A stretch of 64,000 bases of DNA, from assembly GCA_028023455.1 (NCBI GenBank), contig JAQFVV010006337.1, positions 248,001 to 312,000 on the forward strand, read 5' to 3'. The stretch is from Epiperipatus broadwayi (lineage: Eukaryota; Onychophora; Udeonychophora; Euonychophora; Peripatidae). Below, piece by piece: positions 13,617 through 29,090 of the stretch. Position numbers and translations under genes: made by a program. The notes below the pieces were generated by a model. That model was not told the DNA's origin, made no database searches, and saw only the letters and a program-made list of their open reading frames with translations. Positions within the stretch are counted from its first letter, which is position 1. Each line of letters opens with the position of its first letter.

Positions 13617-13999
13617 ATCAATAAGTGACTTATATCTATTGTTATTAAAAGATATTGAGTTTTATGGGAGAAAACCCTCAGCACTCATAAGTGGGATTGT
13701 TATTTGATGGATCCATTTGGTGACAAAAGTTTGGTAGGTCATATTGAAATCTCCCAGGAGTATTATGGGATTTGGTGTTGCTGTAAGCATTGAATTTATT
13801 GTTGCTATTATTCTGGAGATGATGACAGGACCTGGTGGTATATATACAAATACTAGGTTAAGTGTGATATTTTTATGATGGAGTGTTAATATGATAAGAT
13901 TAGAGTCAATATATATAATTTTAAAAGAATCGAAAGAGCAGTTGTGGGAAATAATTATGCCTGTGCCGCCTGATGGTGATGATGATTGCCTTGAGCAGG
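13617..13999 (-). pseudogene. LINE endonuclease middle part, truncated at its 5' end
   Basis: Reading on the minus strand from 13998 gives GGTGIIISHNCSFDSF, then LVFVYIPPGPVII, then PIILLGDFNMTYQTF and AEGFLP followed by a TAA stop, then KSLIDLCFYSP. The GDFN motif and the order match apurinic-type endonucleases. Similarity stops at about 13999, where the (TTA)n array begins, so this is the 5' truncation point. Confidence 0.8.
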
Positions 14000-14001
14000 C
14001 A

Positions 14002-14155
<154 letters not shown>

Positions 14156-14619
14156 AAATTAAACAATAAACAAGTTAATCTATCATTTATAATAACATTA
14201 TAATTTGTATTAGTCTTTATTGATAGTAATTATCAGTATAGTCCTTGGATAATTTAAAACAAAAAATAATATATTATATTAAATTATATAAACTATTTTC
14301 GATGTTTTATTAGATATTTTGTCTTGCCAGAAAGTATAATGTCAGATTATTTTTATAAAAATTCCATTTATTTCTACTTTTACATTACAAAAAAAATAAT
14401 AATAATAATAAACTTTCTAATCTTACCCCCATAAATAATATTCTAGTTTTTTGTATAAACTATATTTTGTTTGGTAAATATTAATAGTTTTTAACATCAA
14501 CTTCGAAAATGAAGCTGCTGGTTAAATATCAAAGGTTATTCTAATATATGTGCAATATAATAATCAAAATTAACTAATAACAATTCAGATTTATTTTTCT
14601 CCTTTTGTAACATATAGGG

Positions 14620-14800
14620 TATATGAGCCCAGACTTTCACATGACCCACCACTCTCCACTTTATCTCACAACACTGATACACTTGAACACATATATGTCG
14701 AAAAGATAAATAATCACCAATACGTGGTATTTCATGCTAAACCAGCAATCATCAGTTGGTCCAAATTATCATCTCTACACATATATGCAATAAGTGCTCA
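14620..14800. repeat. Dispersed repeat family C, copy 2
   Basis: CCAGACTTTCACATGACCC, GAAAAGATAAATAATCACC, ATTTCATGCTAAACCAGCA and CAGTTGGTCCAAATTATC occur in the same order as in the copy at 6480-6650; the first two blocks also match 52948-53075. Confidence 0.6.
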
Positions 14801-17800
14801 GATATATATTAAAATAACCAATCTTCATACTTTAATGGACAGGCATCAATCCACTCCACACTTCAATTCTTCAACCATCCATCTCTTGTAACAAAAAATA
14901 TCAATACCAGAAGGTGTTTAAACTTTTATATCCACCTATGGCAGGACTTTTTGAGACATATTTGAAAATAATATATTATTTCTAATTCTGGTCATTAAAA
15001 ATATATATAATTTGATTTTTAATTAAATTATATCTTAATATTCTATCAATATTGTGTTTTTAAAATTCATTTGGCTTTTTACACAAGTAGATCCAATAAG
15101 CTCACAGAAAAGATAAAATGACAGATCACATACTAAGCCACTACTCTTCCTTACAGTCTATATGAGACAGAATACACATTGTGCTTTTAATCTCTTTCTG
15201 GGAATATCAAAAAGTTAAACTTATTAACTATACTAAGACTCTATATACATTTAGAGGTTAAATTATGTTTAAACTGTAGCTGAAGAAGTTTAATATGTGG
15301 CAAAAGTTTCCAATACCTAAACTATGTGTAAAATTTTTATCTAGTTACTGCTATCAATAACAATGGATCAATTAATAATAATATTGATCAAGTATAGCAA
15401 ATATTTTTAAGTTTGTACCATTAAATATGTTTAAGGAATTGATTATACTAATTAATAATGAGGTCTCATATATTTTAGTAAGTTAATAAAAATGTGACAA
15501 TAAAAAAATATGTTGTATTTATCTGCTTGCTTATCTCTGGATAACTTAGTGCAGAGATGAAATGGCATAATCAGCACTCATGGTTGATATATATTGTAGC
15601 TCAGTTTTGTCACTTACGGTGATCAATTACCAGTGATTGTACCTCTATAATGAATTTTGGAATAGTATATTGATTACTTTTTATTATTATAAGTATGTAA
15701 ATTTCTGAGGATTGTCGATTTTATAAAACATCAGTTATCAAAAATTTAAAATTTGAATATTTATTTAAAATTTGATAACACTGCATAAAATTGTTACTTT
15801 TTTTTTCTGATAATAGACGAGCAATTTATTTAACACTTGTACTTTTGAAATAATCACTTCTTTAAATTAATATTAAAAAGATGTATATTATTAAAACATT
15901 TTAAAATTAGACAATTCCCAAATAAAAACAAAATGGCGTTCTTTAAAGCTATTCTTTAATTAATAGTGATAAGAAACCAATATTAAAAAATAAATTTCAC
16001 TATCAGAGATGATAGAGCTGAGCCATGATCCATGGATCTTGAGTTCCAGAGACTGTCCAATCTTCCTCTTTTACTTCGGATAGTAGCATCCTTAAATACA
16101 CAAATTGACATCCATGCAATCAACAGAAGAGACACGTGCTTCGACATTTCGAAAAAATGGGCTACTTAACAGTAACTCATTTGAATATTCTCATTTACAT
16201 ATATCAAGTACATTTTCACTAAGGCTATGAGTATGAGGCACGGTTCCTCGAAAACGTTCAGCCAAATTTATTACTAACTATATTTTTTCTCTAATAATTT
16301 ACAATTAAGTATTTTTCATTCTTACAAATAAGGAGAAATTAAAACCACATTTATTACAAATTGATTGTTTTTTTTATTTGCGTGTATGTTCAGCTTAGAC
16401 TGATACTTTGATTTTTATCTTTACAACTTTTGTTTATTAGCATTCTATTTTAAAGTTGCAAAACAATATTTTAAATTATCTTTTAAAACAATTTGCTTTC
16501 AGATCTAGCTAGAATATTAGATAAACTTGCTGTTTTTGTTTTTTTAAGAGATGGAAATAGTAATGACTTTATTATAAATATTAAAATTGAGTTATTATCT
16601 ACTCTGTCAATATAAATTATTTAATATCTAAAAATTGTATTTCAAAGCATAAACCTCGCCAGCTTTTCTCAGCAGAAAAATAGTCAACAAAATAGGCTAA
16701 CAAACTGTTACTTGGTGATCGTTCTTTTGTATTTTTTTTTCTCTTCTATGTTTTAATTTCTAACAATAGAAATAGCCTAAATAATCATTTATTAGTATAT
16801 AAATAATGATTTAAAAGTTAATTAAAAAGACTAATGTTACGTAAAAATATTTAGTAACCAAAAAATAATACAAAGTTTTATTTACATTCCCAATCCCATG
16901 TCATGAAATTGTCACTAGATATTTATAACCTCTAAACTATAAGCTTATTTATTTATTATCTTTTGAGCAGTAAAATCTTAACACACTCAAAAGACATCTT
17001 TTAAAACATTTTATAATTGCGGTGTTTAGGTCGCTTATATTTTATATTGTAGCTATTAGAAGAAATAAATACGATAACTTTTAAAAACTACATTATATAA
17101 TAATTTAAATATTTCAGCCAAATAGTTTAGAAGTCGCCTTTGATTACAATTTATTATTTTGCAATAGTTACAAAAATTGCTTGTAAAATATGATATCAAA
17201 AAGCGCATAATTAAAAAAAAAAAAAACGTATACGTGTATATATTAAGCAAAATGAATCTTTTAAAATGTAATAGAAGGAAAAATCTTGGAAGTATATATA
17301 AAAGTAAGACAACCCAGTAGTAAAGAAAAAAAATTTTTTTCTTATATATACTGTTGGCGCGTTCAGTTTATATAAATTACAGTGGGTGACATTTGTATAT
17401 AAAACGGATGTGTATAAATTTAAATGTAAGCTTTAATTAATTTATTTTTTAAAATAAAAAACAAACAAACTTCAATTTAAATAGTAATCCATTATAATGT
17501 ATTTATTAAAATATAAATATAAAACTATTACATAAAAAATCACCGTAATTTATTTTCTCCTTTCACCCATTAATATTTGTTTACTAATTTTGTTGGTGAG
17601 AGCGGCGCACTTGTCTAGTTCATCAATTTAAAAAAAAAAAAATTGATTCTTTATTGAGCACGGCGCGAGGATGAAATGTATTAGAAAATCAAAGCAATGC
17701 CTGGAACAATCTTAAATAAAACTTTAATTTGTACTGTGAATATTATTATTTTTTATTATTTTTATAACAAAAATAATTTCGTTGAAAGATTTTATACATT

Positions 17801-18350
17801 TTAAATCTCTTTTTAATACTTAAAATATTAACTATCTGTATGAATACTCATATTGGTTTTATTTGCAGTATTACCTGCTAAGACTATTGATTTATGGATT
17901 CGAACAAAGCGTGCAGCCGTCCGACTAGGTTAAGGATGTTCTCTCTCTCAACGACTCTTTCGTTACTCTTTTCTTTGCGACAAAATTTAAAAGCAATATT
18001 TGCACGTTGCAAAAGTAAAGATTTTTTTTTTCTAACTATACTTATTTTTCCTCTCAATATTTTAATACAATTCGGCATTTAAAAAAACTTTCCAAAATTT
18101 ATTTATATTATTATTAGTATTTTTGACTATTTAGAGCAAATATACTTTTTTAGCTTTTCTCTTTCATCTTACAAATATATAAAGAAAAAAAACGAAAATT
18201 AGACATTTTTCTATGACAGTAACATTAAATAATAGCGTTTACATAGACAAATACAATCTTGTGCACATAGGTGTGTGTGTGTGTGAGAAAAAAAATATTA
18301 TATTTTGATAGTTTTTATTTGTAAATACTGATGTATTATAAGTGTTTAAA
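14801..18350. other. AT-rich stretch, no gene recognised
   Basis: No coding region was recognised. 16000-16260 and 17580-17960 are less AT-biased, with single-copy-looking wording, but have no domain or splice structure I can support. Confidence 0.55.
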
Positions 18351-18363
18351 AGTTAAATTACTT

Positions 18364-18470
18364 GTCTTGCATTGGTGGTCGAGAGGTCAGCGCGACTGCC
18401 TTTTTGCAGGCAGTTGCCCAGGTTGCGGGTTCGCGTCCCGGCCGATGCTATGACACTTAAAAAAAAAAAA
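18364..18470 (+). mobile_element. tRNA-only SINE, copy 2
   Basis: Same element as at 4323-4430, in plus orientation: GCATTGG acceptor strand, A-box-like TGGTCGAGAGGT, GGTTCGCGTCCC B box, CCGATGC and an oligo(A) tail of twelve A. Flanking AGTTAAATTACTT (18351-18363) and AGTTGAATCACTT (18471-18483) are a 13 bp target duplication with two differences. The anticodon-loop region is three bases shorter than in copies 1 and 3. Confidence 0.88.
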
Positions 18471-18483
18471 AGTTGAATCACTT

Positions 18484-20030
<1,547 letters not shown>

Positions 20031-22539
20031 ACATAGTTCTTTAACAATCATTTGATATCCAGTTTAGAATTTTAGTATCTATCTATTGTTCATTTTAATA
20101 ACATTATTATTATTAGCTTGGCTCAATTTCAGCTTTTATTTAATTCAAAGTGGGCTGTTAATCATGTACTTTGTTTTGTTGACTTTTTTGTAACTCTTAA
20201 CATACATCTCTACTGTATAATTGGCAGTCTTTTATTATTTTATTACTAAGTGTTCAAGTCTCAGACTTTTAAATAAAAACTAATGCAATATATTTACTTG
20301 ATATGTTTTATTCAGATTTAATATCTATTTTCTAAAATTTATTTCTAATTAAAATACTCTATCCTAGATTAATTTCATTTATTATGTTTTTAGAGTATTA
20401 ATTCGAACAAAATATTTTGTATATGTTAACTTACTACTTTTATTGTATTTTTTTTTTAAAAAAAAGACAGGGGGTGGCATTGAATATTACTTTAGCTTTT
20501 ATCGTATTTATCACTTTCATTTGATATCTCTTGTATTATTTTATATAGTTCTAAAGATTTATTCGAATGGAAAATTTAAATCTCTTACGTAATATTCAGA
20601 TATGTATTTTTTTTTTGTCTTATTGCTATGTAATCACTTTACTGTCATCAGCCTCATCACCATTAACTTCTTATAATAATTATAGAAATTCTGACTCCAG
20701 GAGATTCAAAAATAAATAAAAAGACACAAACATTACACATATATTTTATAATTACTATGTAAACCAGTGTGAGCTACTAATACACTCCATATGTCCCTTT
20801 CATGCAGTTCTTCCTCATCTTGAGTGTTGTTCTTTAACCTTTGCTGCAGTACATTTTAGTTTTTAGACATATTACTATTGTATTTATTGTAACTCCTCAC
20901 TGTATTCTATTCTATTATATTTTTTCAATGTAAAAAATCATTATTGCACTTTTTAAAGAGAACTTGCAACTAAAGTGGGATCACTTTTATCACAAGTCTA
21001 TGCTCAATTTATCATAAAATACTTTTTATGGAAAGTCAGTATCCCTTCATTTATTTTGCACATCCAATTCATCAAAGATGTGCCTCTACAATCGTATCTA
21101 CTCAACATCATTTTTATCAAATTGAAAATCCTCATTATGTATTTTTTAAATCATAATAAACATTTTTAAATGTTTTTACCTTAGAAGAAAGTCCAAATTC
21201 TACTTACTTGTAATAATTGAATATAATAATTGTCTATATACATTTGATTTACTTAAAAGAATCACATAATTATAATGAAACATTTTTTATGGTGTTAAAT
21301 GCAGCAATAGCAAATTGGAGTTTATGCCACATCTGAATAACTGCAACTGCCAAAGACAGTTGAATTGATTTATATTTTTAAGATTGCCACTACCACAACT
21401 AAAAATTACTGAAGACTTTTTTTTTCAACCACCAATTAATAAAAGGAGTTGAATTTTTTTTTATTTTTATGCACTTTAGTTACTGTACCAAAATATTTAA
21501 ATGTTTGATTTAAAACATTAAAAATTGTCTGTAAATTACATTGTTAACTCATTTAAAATCCAATCTCCTCCTACTCTTATTTTAAAAAACAATAATTAAA
21601 TTTCAGTCATATTTAATATTTTCATATTGCATCACAATATTATCTAGTCATAAATTTATTGAAGGAAATAAGTTTTTGAATTCTATTTTTAAAATGGAAA
21701 TAAATTTTAGTTAAGACATCATAATTTGTTTTCAAATTCAAAATTAAACTTATCATTATTAAAATTTTTCAAAAGTATTTATTTACCAGTGTTTCGGAAA
21801 ACAATTCATGCTAGCCAATAAAAACAGTTTCCACTTTATTGTAATTATGTTTTTATATTTTTATAAATTGTCTGCTTAATTAAGAACAAATATTTCCAAT
21901 TAAAATCTAATTGGAATCATGTGGTTTTTTGCTTTAAAAAATATTTTACAAATATGTTGCTTAAATAAGCTTAAATATAAAAATATATTACTGAAATTTA
22001 TAATTTTGCTTTTGGAAGTACTAAAACAATAAAGAATGCTTTGAAATCCTTAGGATCAAATAATTTACTATTCCACGATGATGTTAATTTTCTTATATTA
22101 TGAAATAACCAATTAGAACATTATCAGCTTGTTTTCATTTCAAAATTAAGTAATATTTGTATGAGGTCTGTACAATACTAACATCTTCATGTATCAAACC
22201 ATATTATATTTCACTTGACAAGATGCTCTCCAATAGAAAAATTAAAGGTATATTAATAATAGTTTAGTAGATATACAATTTAATAAAATGTAGGAAATTT
22301 ATACACGATGATGACAATGTTTTTATTTCACAAAATATATTATTTCCAGAATTATAAAAGTTTTTCAATACGTGTATAAAAAGTTTTTAAATAATTTCCA
22401 AAGATACATGGATAGTATGCTTAAATTTTTATCTAAATAACAGGAAAATATTTCATAATTTGAATATAATTTTTTGCGATATTAGACTTAAATATAATTC
22501 TACCTCATTCTACTTAAGGGTAATTTTAAACTGTAGCTT
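20031..22539. other. AT-rich stretch, nothing recognised
   Basis: No coding, RNA or transposon signature was seen. Confidence 0.6.
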
Positions 22540-22551
22540 AATTTATTTTAC

Positions 22552-22659
22552 TTTTTTTTTAAGTGTCATAGCATCAGCCGGGACGCGAACCCGCAACCTT
22601 GGGCAACTGCCTGCAAGTGCAAGGCAGTCGCGCTGACCTCTCAACCACCAATGCAAGAC
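22552..22659 (-). mobile_element. tRNA-only SINE, copy 3, exact 12 bp target duplication
   Basis: Minus-strand copy of the same SINE, with T9 (oligo(A) on its own strand) at 22552-22560. Exact direct repeats AATTTATTTTAC lie at 22540-22551 and 22660-22671. Differs from copy 1 at a few positions, such as CAGCCGG for CGGCCGG. Confidence 0.9.
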
Positions 22660-22671
22660 AATTTATTTTAC

Positions 22672-23472
22672 ATTTTATCTTCAGATTATATCTGAATTAA
22701 TTTCTAGGAAAAAATGTATTGGAAATCTGGATGGAGCTATTCAGAGTTATGCAGCTTTCAGTAGAATACTGTCATCTTATTTACAAAATAAGTGTGCATA
22801 CTAAAAGATACCAATAATATTTTTCATAATATGTTACTGACAATATATAAATTTTATTCAATAATATATTATGATGAGAAATATTACTGATACACTCAAG
22901 TCTACTCATTTGCAGTGGCTTTCTGTTCTATAATATATTTCTTTCTGTTATATTAGAAAAAAATTCATTCACAAAAATGTATAAAAAACTTAAATAGATC
23001 ATATTTGACAGTAACTCAAGATTTATTTTACCACATAATTTTTAATAAACAATCAATCCCTTTCTGGATGTCCAATCAAAAATATATAATAGAAAAAATT
23101 ATGACATAAAGACATATGAAGTTCCAAACAATTTTTCCAGATCTAACACTAAAGTCTGATGAGTTTGATTGTTATAGATGTCATTGAAATCTCAACAACA
23201 GATTCTAAATAATCCATGCTTGTCCCACTCATGTGCTTTATAAATGAAATTAAGCAGCCATAGCCATTTTAAAAAGCATTAGCCATGGAATTTATAATTA
23301 ATGACTGGTAAATATAGAGCTATAGTGACAGAATTGAGAATGTAATAAAGCCTTATGAACCTACTGAAGTGAAATCTCTGTTTCTTCATGAAAATTGTGT
23401 AATAGTTAGGCTGCTTAATATATATATATATATTGTAACCAGTTGGATTACATAACACACAATAATATAGTG

Positions 23473-23541
<69 letters not shown>

Positions 23542-26006
23542 TTGAAAGAAAAAGTAAAAATAAACACAGACAAAGATTGTAATAGATATTTTCTACATTC
23601 ACTGAAATAAAAAAATAATAAATAATAACTCTGATTTAAAATAAAAAATGTTTTATAAATTGAACTTTTAAAAAATCTGAATAAATATAAATATTTTATT
23701 ATTGTTGTTGTTGTTCTGATTTTGAAATTTAAAAACAAGTATAGTATTTTTGAAATTTTTTAATTTGTAAATTTCTATTATCTAAGTGAAAACATATATA
23801 TCACACCTTGATAAAATTTCAAGCCTGTTTTCAAAAGGGATTAGAGATAAAAATAAAACTCTGTTTTCAATCAATGTTATCACCTCAGATGATTCTATAA
23901 GAGGACTGATAAAAATATCAGCCACAGTCTGGATTGTTTGTAAGAGTTGAACAGAACAGTTTGGCTACTAAAAATTTTGAGTAAGTGGCAGCAATTAGCT
24001 GAACAAAATAGATAGCTGCAGTTTGTTGTTGGCTGTAGTAGAGAGTTGGCAGAATGGCTACCATGAACTGATGTAGCTGAAGGCAGGACAGTAGATCCGG
24101 GAGCTGCTACTATTTTCCTTCACAGGAGTTTTGATTTACTTGAAGCTGGGTCACTTCTGAATCAATAGCCTGAAAAAAATGAGAACAAAATAGTATGCTG
24201 ACCTGAAGTTTACCAAATCCTAGCCTAAGGGGAACCAATTGCGGAACAACTCTTACCTGGACTATACCGATGATAAACCACCAAACTCACCAAGAAAAAT
24301 CTTCCAGCTTGCTGAAGAATTAATTAGATGTATGCAGAAAAGCACAGATAAATATATATGTAGCTGGTGACTTATTTTAAAATAAGTCATATAAAAATAG
24401 ACATATATAGAATATTATTTTTAAGTCAGTTAAAAATCTATATATTTTAAAAGAATATAAAGTAATTTTGCTTGAATTATAATTAAGAGTCAAGAATAAT
24501 TCATTGACCATCTGGTTTTAAAGGCAAAAGAGATGTTTTTGAACAATAATTCTCTCAGTCATTATTTTGAAAATTTTATATTAAAAAAAATGTAAAGAAT
24601 CGATGGTTCAACAATTTAATTTAAAAACGTTGATAATTAATCAACAAATACCTGTCAAAAATTGACTATACTTTTTTTAAGAAACAACAAAGAACTTATA
24701 AACTGATAAATAATTTTAAATTATATCTATATTTTGTTTATAAACAGGTATATGTGTGAAATTTATGTATGTTTTCTAAATGGACTCAATTAGGAAAATA
24801 TAACTTTATTATTGTAACAAATTAAAATATATAACTTTTTTATCAGAGTGTGAATACACACATGCACATATATGTAAATTTTTAGACATTTATAGTATTT
24901 TTTTATATATTATCTTATATTACAATTGTAATATTTCAATTGCACTGCTCATTTATGTGTGTGCATATGTATCAATGCTTGTCAATAAGACATATATGCA
25001 AATTTTGATCATTTTTTGTTATTGAATATTAATTATACATTATAAATCGTGCCTTTTGTGTGCATATATATGTAAATCATCATATAATAATTTGAATTTT
25101 GTATGTTAATCAAAAATTGTAGTCATATTCTAAGATCTTAATATCATTTTTTTTTTGTTAATAATAAACTTGTATTTAATTGTTAAAATTGTATTGCATC
25201 ATCTCTTTGTCACATACCATAATAGAGCTTATGTTCTCTGAGCTAGATTCATGCACAGGATGAATATATAAATGGAAATGTGTATTTAGTGCTTTTGAAG
25301 CATCTAGCGATGATCAATCATCATCATCCTGGTTGGTGCATAAAATTATATTCATTAAAGCCCATGCACTATCTTTTATTTTAGTTTAGCCTTATTAGGA
25401 GTTAAGTTTATAGTTGGCCATTACAAGTGGCCAAGAGCATTGATGATTATCAGCATGTTTAATATCCCAGCATTATTGTTTGATTTGTGATTATTGTGTA
25501 TTCTGATGGATTCACTCTAAGTTTATGCTGCCAAATTAATGGTTAAACAATCACCCCAAACTGGCAAAGACTCAATAGTTAGCCTGGTGTATAGAAGACC
25601 CATTTCTGATCCAGTCACAAGGTTGACCATTGATTTATATTTTTTATTGTTCAAATCCAATCATAAGATGGACTGTTGATTTTATTCTGATTTATTATTC
25701 TGATGCAGTTTGATTGAAATGATCATTCATGATGATGAATGGTTTATTTTGAGTATTACTATTACTTACTTTTACTTTATAATGCTGATTGATGGTTAAT
25801 TATGCTTTTAGTTACTGGCTGATCTCTCAATGTTCACTATTATCTAATCTCATGCTCTCTTTAATATCTTTCATTGCTTGTATTTTCTGTGATTATTAAA
25901 CATTACTTTAATAATTAATTTGTATTTCATTATATTGTTGACTTGGGAGTGATGGTGATATTGCATCACCCCAGGTTCACTTCTTTCTTCTACTCCCATC
26001 CTGTTA
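22672..26006. other. No gene recognised; (TA)n and a mixed-composition block
   Basis: (TG)n/(TA)n at 23469-23538. 23880-24350 and 25200-25990 are less AT-rich and look like old dispersed elements, but I recognise no domain in them. Confidence 0.5.
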
Positions 26007-26012
26007 CTATAT

Positions 26013-26107
<95 letters not shown>
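26007..26107. repeat. (AT)n microsatellite
   Basis: About 100 bp of AT dinucleotides with one interruption near 26025. Confidence 0.95.
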
Positions 26108-26109
<2 letters not shown>

Positions 26110-29090
26110 CATATTTTAAAAAGTGTCAGTTAGGCTGGTATTGAATTATGAAATATTTTTCAGATTCATACCTTATTTTTCATGCATTAAAAAAATGATC
26201 TAAAGTGAATATTTTATCTTTGAATGATCTCAATCATATTTTAGTCTTTTTTTAATCTTTAAACTTATTACTTTGAATCTCTATACTATTTCACATTCAA
26301 TTTATTATTTTGCCACACAGAAAAATGGCATATGATTTTTTTATCACAAATAATAGAATCATTGTCAGAGAAACAGTCTGAATTCTCATTTTTAGCAAAA
26401 CTAAAATATTTTTTTAAAAAATCCTTGCCTTAGTAACATGATAATTTTGAAAATCCAAATAATCAATTTTAATATTTGTAAATTGTTTAAATTTAACAGA
26501 GATAGTACACACATTTAAAGAATGAATGTCCACATTATATGTTTGCAATAGAGCATATTTGTCAATGCAACTACCATTTTAAGTTTAGAGCATAATAATC
26601 TATGATCTACTCAATCCTTGCAAGTCCTTTGTAAAATAAACTTCTTTTATTTTCTGGTTACTAACTATTAACTTGATTAATCATATATCACTCAGGATAA
26701 TGCAAGCATCCAAATTTTTATACAAATTTCTGACTAAATAAAGTGTTTCTAATAATGAATTTAGGTATTAATTAAAGCAGGGGAGGATGGATAAAGGTAT
26801 TCTGATGAAGACTGCTGGACAGTCGAAACTGTAAGGAAAATAAAAAAGGTTTTTAAGAAAATTTGTCTGCATTGAAGTGTATATGAAAGAAGTATTACAA
26901 GCAATGTATATATATGAACTTAAGTTTTGTGAAAAAATTAAATAATTGTACATTAATTGACTTTACAGCAGTAATACCATAGTCTTTGACTAATATTTAC
27001 TATTCCTCTGAATTAGTATACAAAATTCTTCAAGTCTTTTAATAATGTTGATTTAATAATACTACTATTTATCAAGAAACAAAAGCTTTTTATCTGAATT
27101 CTTTAAATTTAATATTGAAGCATAAACATTATTAAAATTGTCTCAGATACTATAGTTCAAATTATGTATTAATATTACTAGCCTTTTATTGAAACATCTA
27201 GAAATTTCACTAACAAAAAATATGAAACTAGTTCCCACATTTAATTTAACATCAAACACTTCTCTTTCACTGCTGCCTTTCCAAAATATAACTTGTTGTT
27301 ATCTATTTTATAATACTTTTTTATTTTGGAAGACAAGATCAAATAAAAACAGCATTATTAATCCTAAATCATAAAATCTTCTTTTATACAAAGTTCATCT
27401 TCTATTTAGATCTTAAAGAGTTTCTATCAAGCAAAGTCCACTATATTCCATGTGTGTATATTCAGAAAAAGAAATAAAATGAAACTCATTTCTTTTGTTA
27501 ATACCACCACCACTAGCTTTATTACTATTATCATTACTGTTTCACAGTCCTTTTATCTAATTTGTTAAATAATCTGCTAAACATAATAACCTCACTAGTC
27601 TGTGTAAAAATGATTATTTTTAGATATTTTCTAGATGTTTCCATTTTTATAGAAGGCTTAAAACCCTAACACTTAAATCTTCTGTTAAAATACCACTTTC
27701 AAAGCAACTCATTATTGTTTATACTGCTTTATAAAAAATATCCCAAATAAAGATTTCCAGGTTAATAAAACCTATCCCTGTTATTGCTTTCTCTGTTTCT
27801 AAAGGAACGTGCACAAAAATATGAAAATCAAAATTAATGGATGTAAATATAGTCGCACGCATAAATATATAATACTATTCTATTATGTCATTAGTGTAAA
27901 GAGATAGATTACTGATGTCATGGAAGGCTTATGGAAAACTTGTGCTTTAGTAAGTTGAGTAATTGAAGACTTTCAAATAAAAGAACACAGAAAAACATTA
28001 AAAAGTAACTTTGTATAAATAATGTCTGATCTTTGATGAAACAATTTCCTACTGTATATTAGGCAGCAAAAGATTCTTTTGATTAAACATTTTTATTAGT
28101 TATTTGCAATTACTTTTTATATCTGAAGATATTCCTTTTTCTTGGATCACTATGAAAATCCATTCTTGTTTTGTATTTTGTTTAAAAAATTTTGAAATTG
28201 TCAATGTTTTAGTCTCATATTAAGATGTTCTACAGCTTTAATTATTAAATAAAAAATTATAAAGCAAATTTCTTATTTTACAATCAGTATAATAACGCCC
28301 ATATTATTTTCTTTTCCAACATAATTTCAATTAAATTCAAATTTATTTATTTATTTATTATCATTTATTTTGATTCCAAAGGGTTTTTTTTTTGTAGAGA
28401 TGATTTGTAACAATAGAAAACTAATAAGTCTGAACTCTCAATAATATTTTATTTTCTACCTTTAGTAAAAATCAATATCAATATCTCATTCTTCCATCGT
28501 TTGTTATATATCTTTGCTTGCAGAATTTCTTTCTTTTTTTTTTTGTTTATTTTGAAATATCTATAACAATTCAGTCTTTTGTAACTATTTTTTATTCTTC
28601 ATAAGATTAATTTTAAGATTCAGATCTGTATTTAAAATTTTGAGACCCAACAAATAAGTTATTATATAGATTAATTAATATATATTTTCCTGTTTACTAT
28701 TTAAATTTTTTTTTTCCTAACATTTACGACATTTTTTTTTTATTAATTTAAATTAATATATATCTTTAATCTGATTAATGGTATGATCATTTCCTGTGTT
28801 ATATCTAATATTTCCATCATCATTAGTGAAAATGTCAATCATTTCTGATGTTTTTTTTCATAACAATGTTTCCATGTTTTTTTCTTTTATTTTTTTTTTT
28901 GGGGGGGGGGGGGAAATTATTATTATTTACATTTGTGAAGTTTAAAATATTGAAATCTTCATTCTTCTCATTCCTGTCTCTATATACAACTTTTTACACA
29001 CTTTGCATTTCATGCATTTAAAGTCACAAATGACAATTTGGAAATGTTTTTGTAGTGTTGAAGAGTGAATCTATAAAACTATAAAAAAAT
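26108..29090. other. No gene recognised; short T10-G13 run
   Basis: AT-rich DNA. 28891-28913 is ten T followed by thirteen G. Nothing else structured was recognised before the palindrome. Confidence 0.55.
26795..26835 (+). ncRNA. Hammerhead-like core relic
   Basis: CTGATGA, then a five-pair helix GACTG-CTGGA-CAGTC preceded by one extra A, then GAAAC. Stem III and a cleavage triplet are not evident downstream (TGTAAGGAAAAT), and no stem I partner was found, so it is probably not functional. Similar wording is common in 3' parts of Penelope-like elements (recollection). Confidence 0.25.

Larger units (their letters stand above)
10715..13999 (-). pseudogene. L1/Tx1-type LINE, 5'-truncated, with endonuclease and reverse transcriptase
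   Basis: Minus-strand non-LTR retrotransposon copy. In transcript order: apurinic endonuclease C-terminal half (13998-13510), linker, RT with YMDD, C-terminal CCHC knuckle, a short 3' UTR, and the terminus CAATAAAGTTTTGCTTTGAAAC before the trinucleotide tail. ORF1 and the endonuclease N-terminus are missing. It is disabled by an in-frame TAA near 13664 and by three small frameshifts: near 12980 at an A-run, near 12626 at an A-run and near 12370. The last 451 codons are open, so the copy is fairly young. It is flanked by TTA arrays on both sides, suggesting integration into a pre-existing (TTA)n tract. Several Tx1-type elements are known to prefer microsatellites or other repeats (established for that clade). 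Confidence 0.9.
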
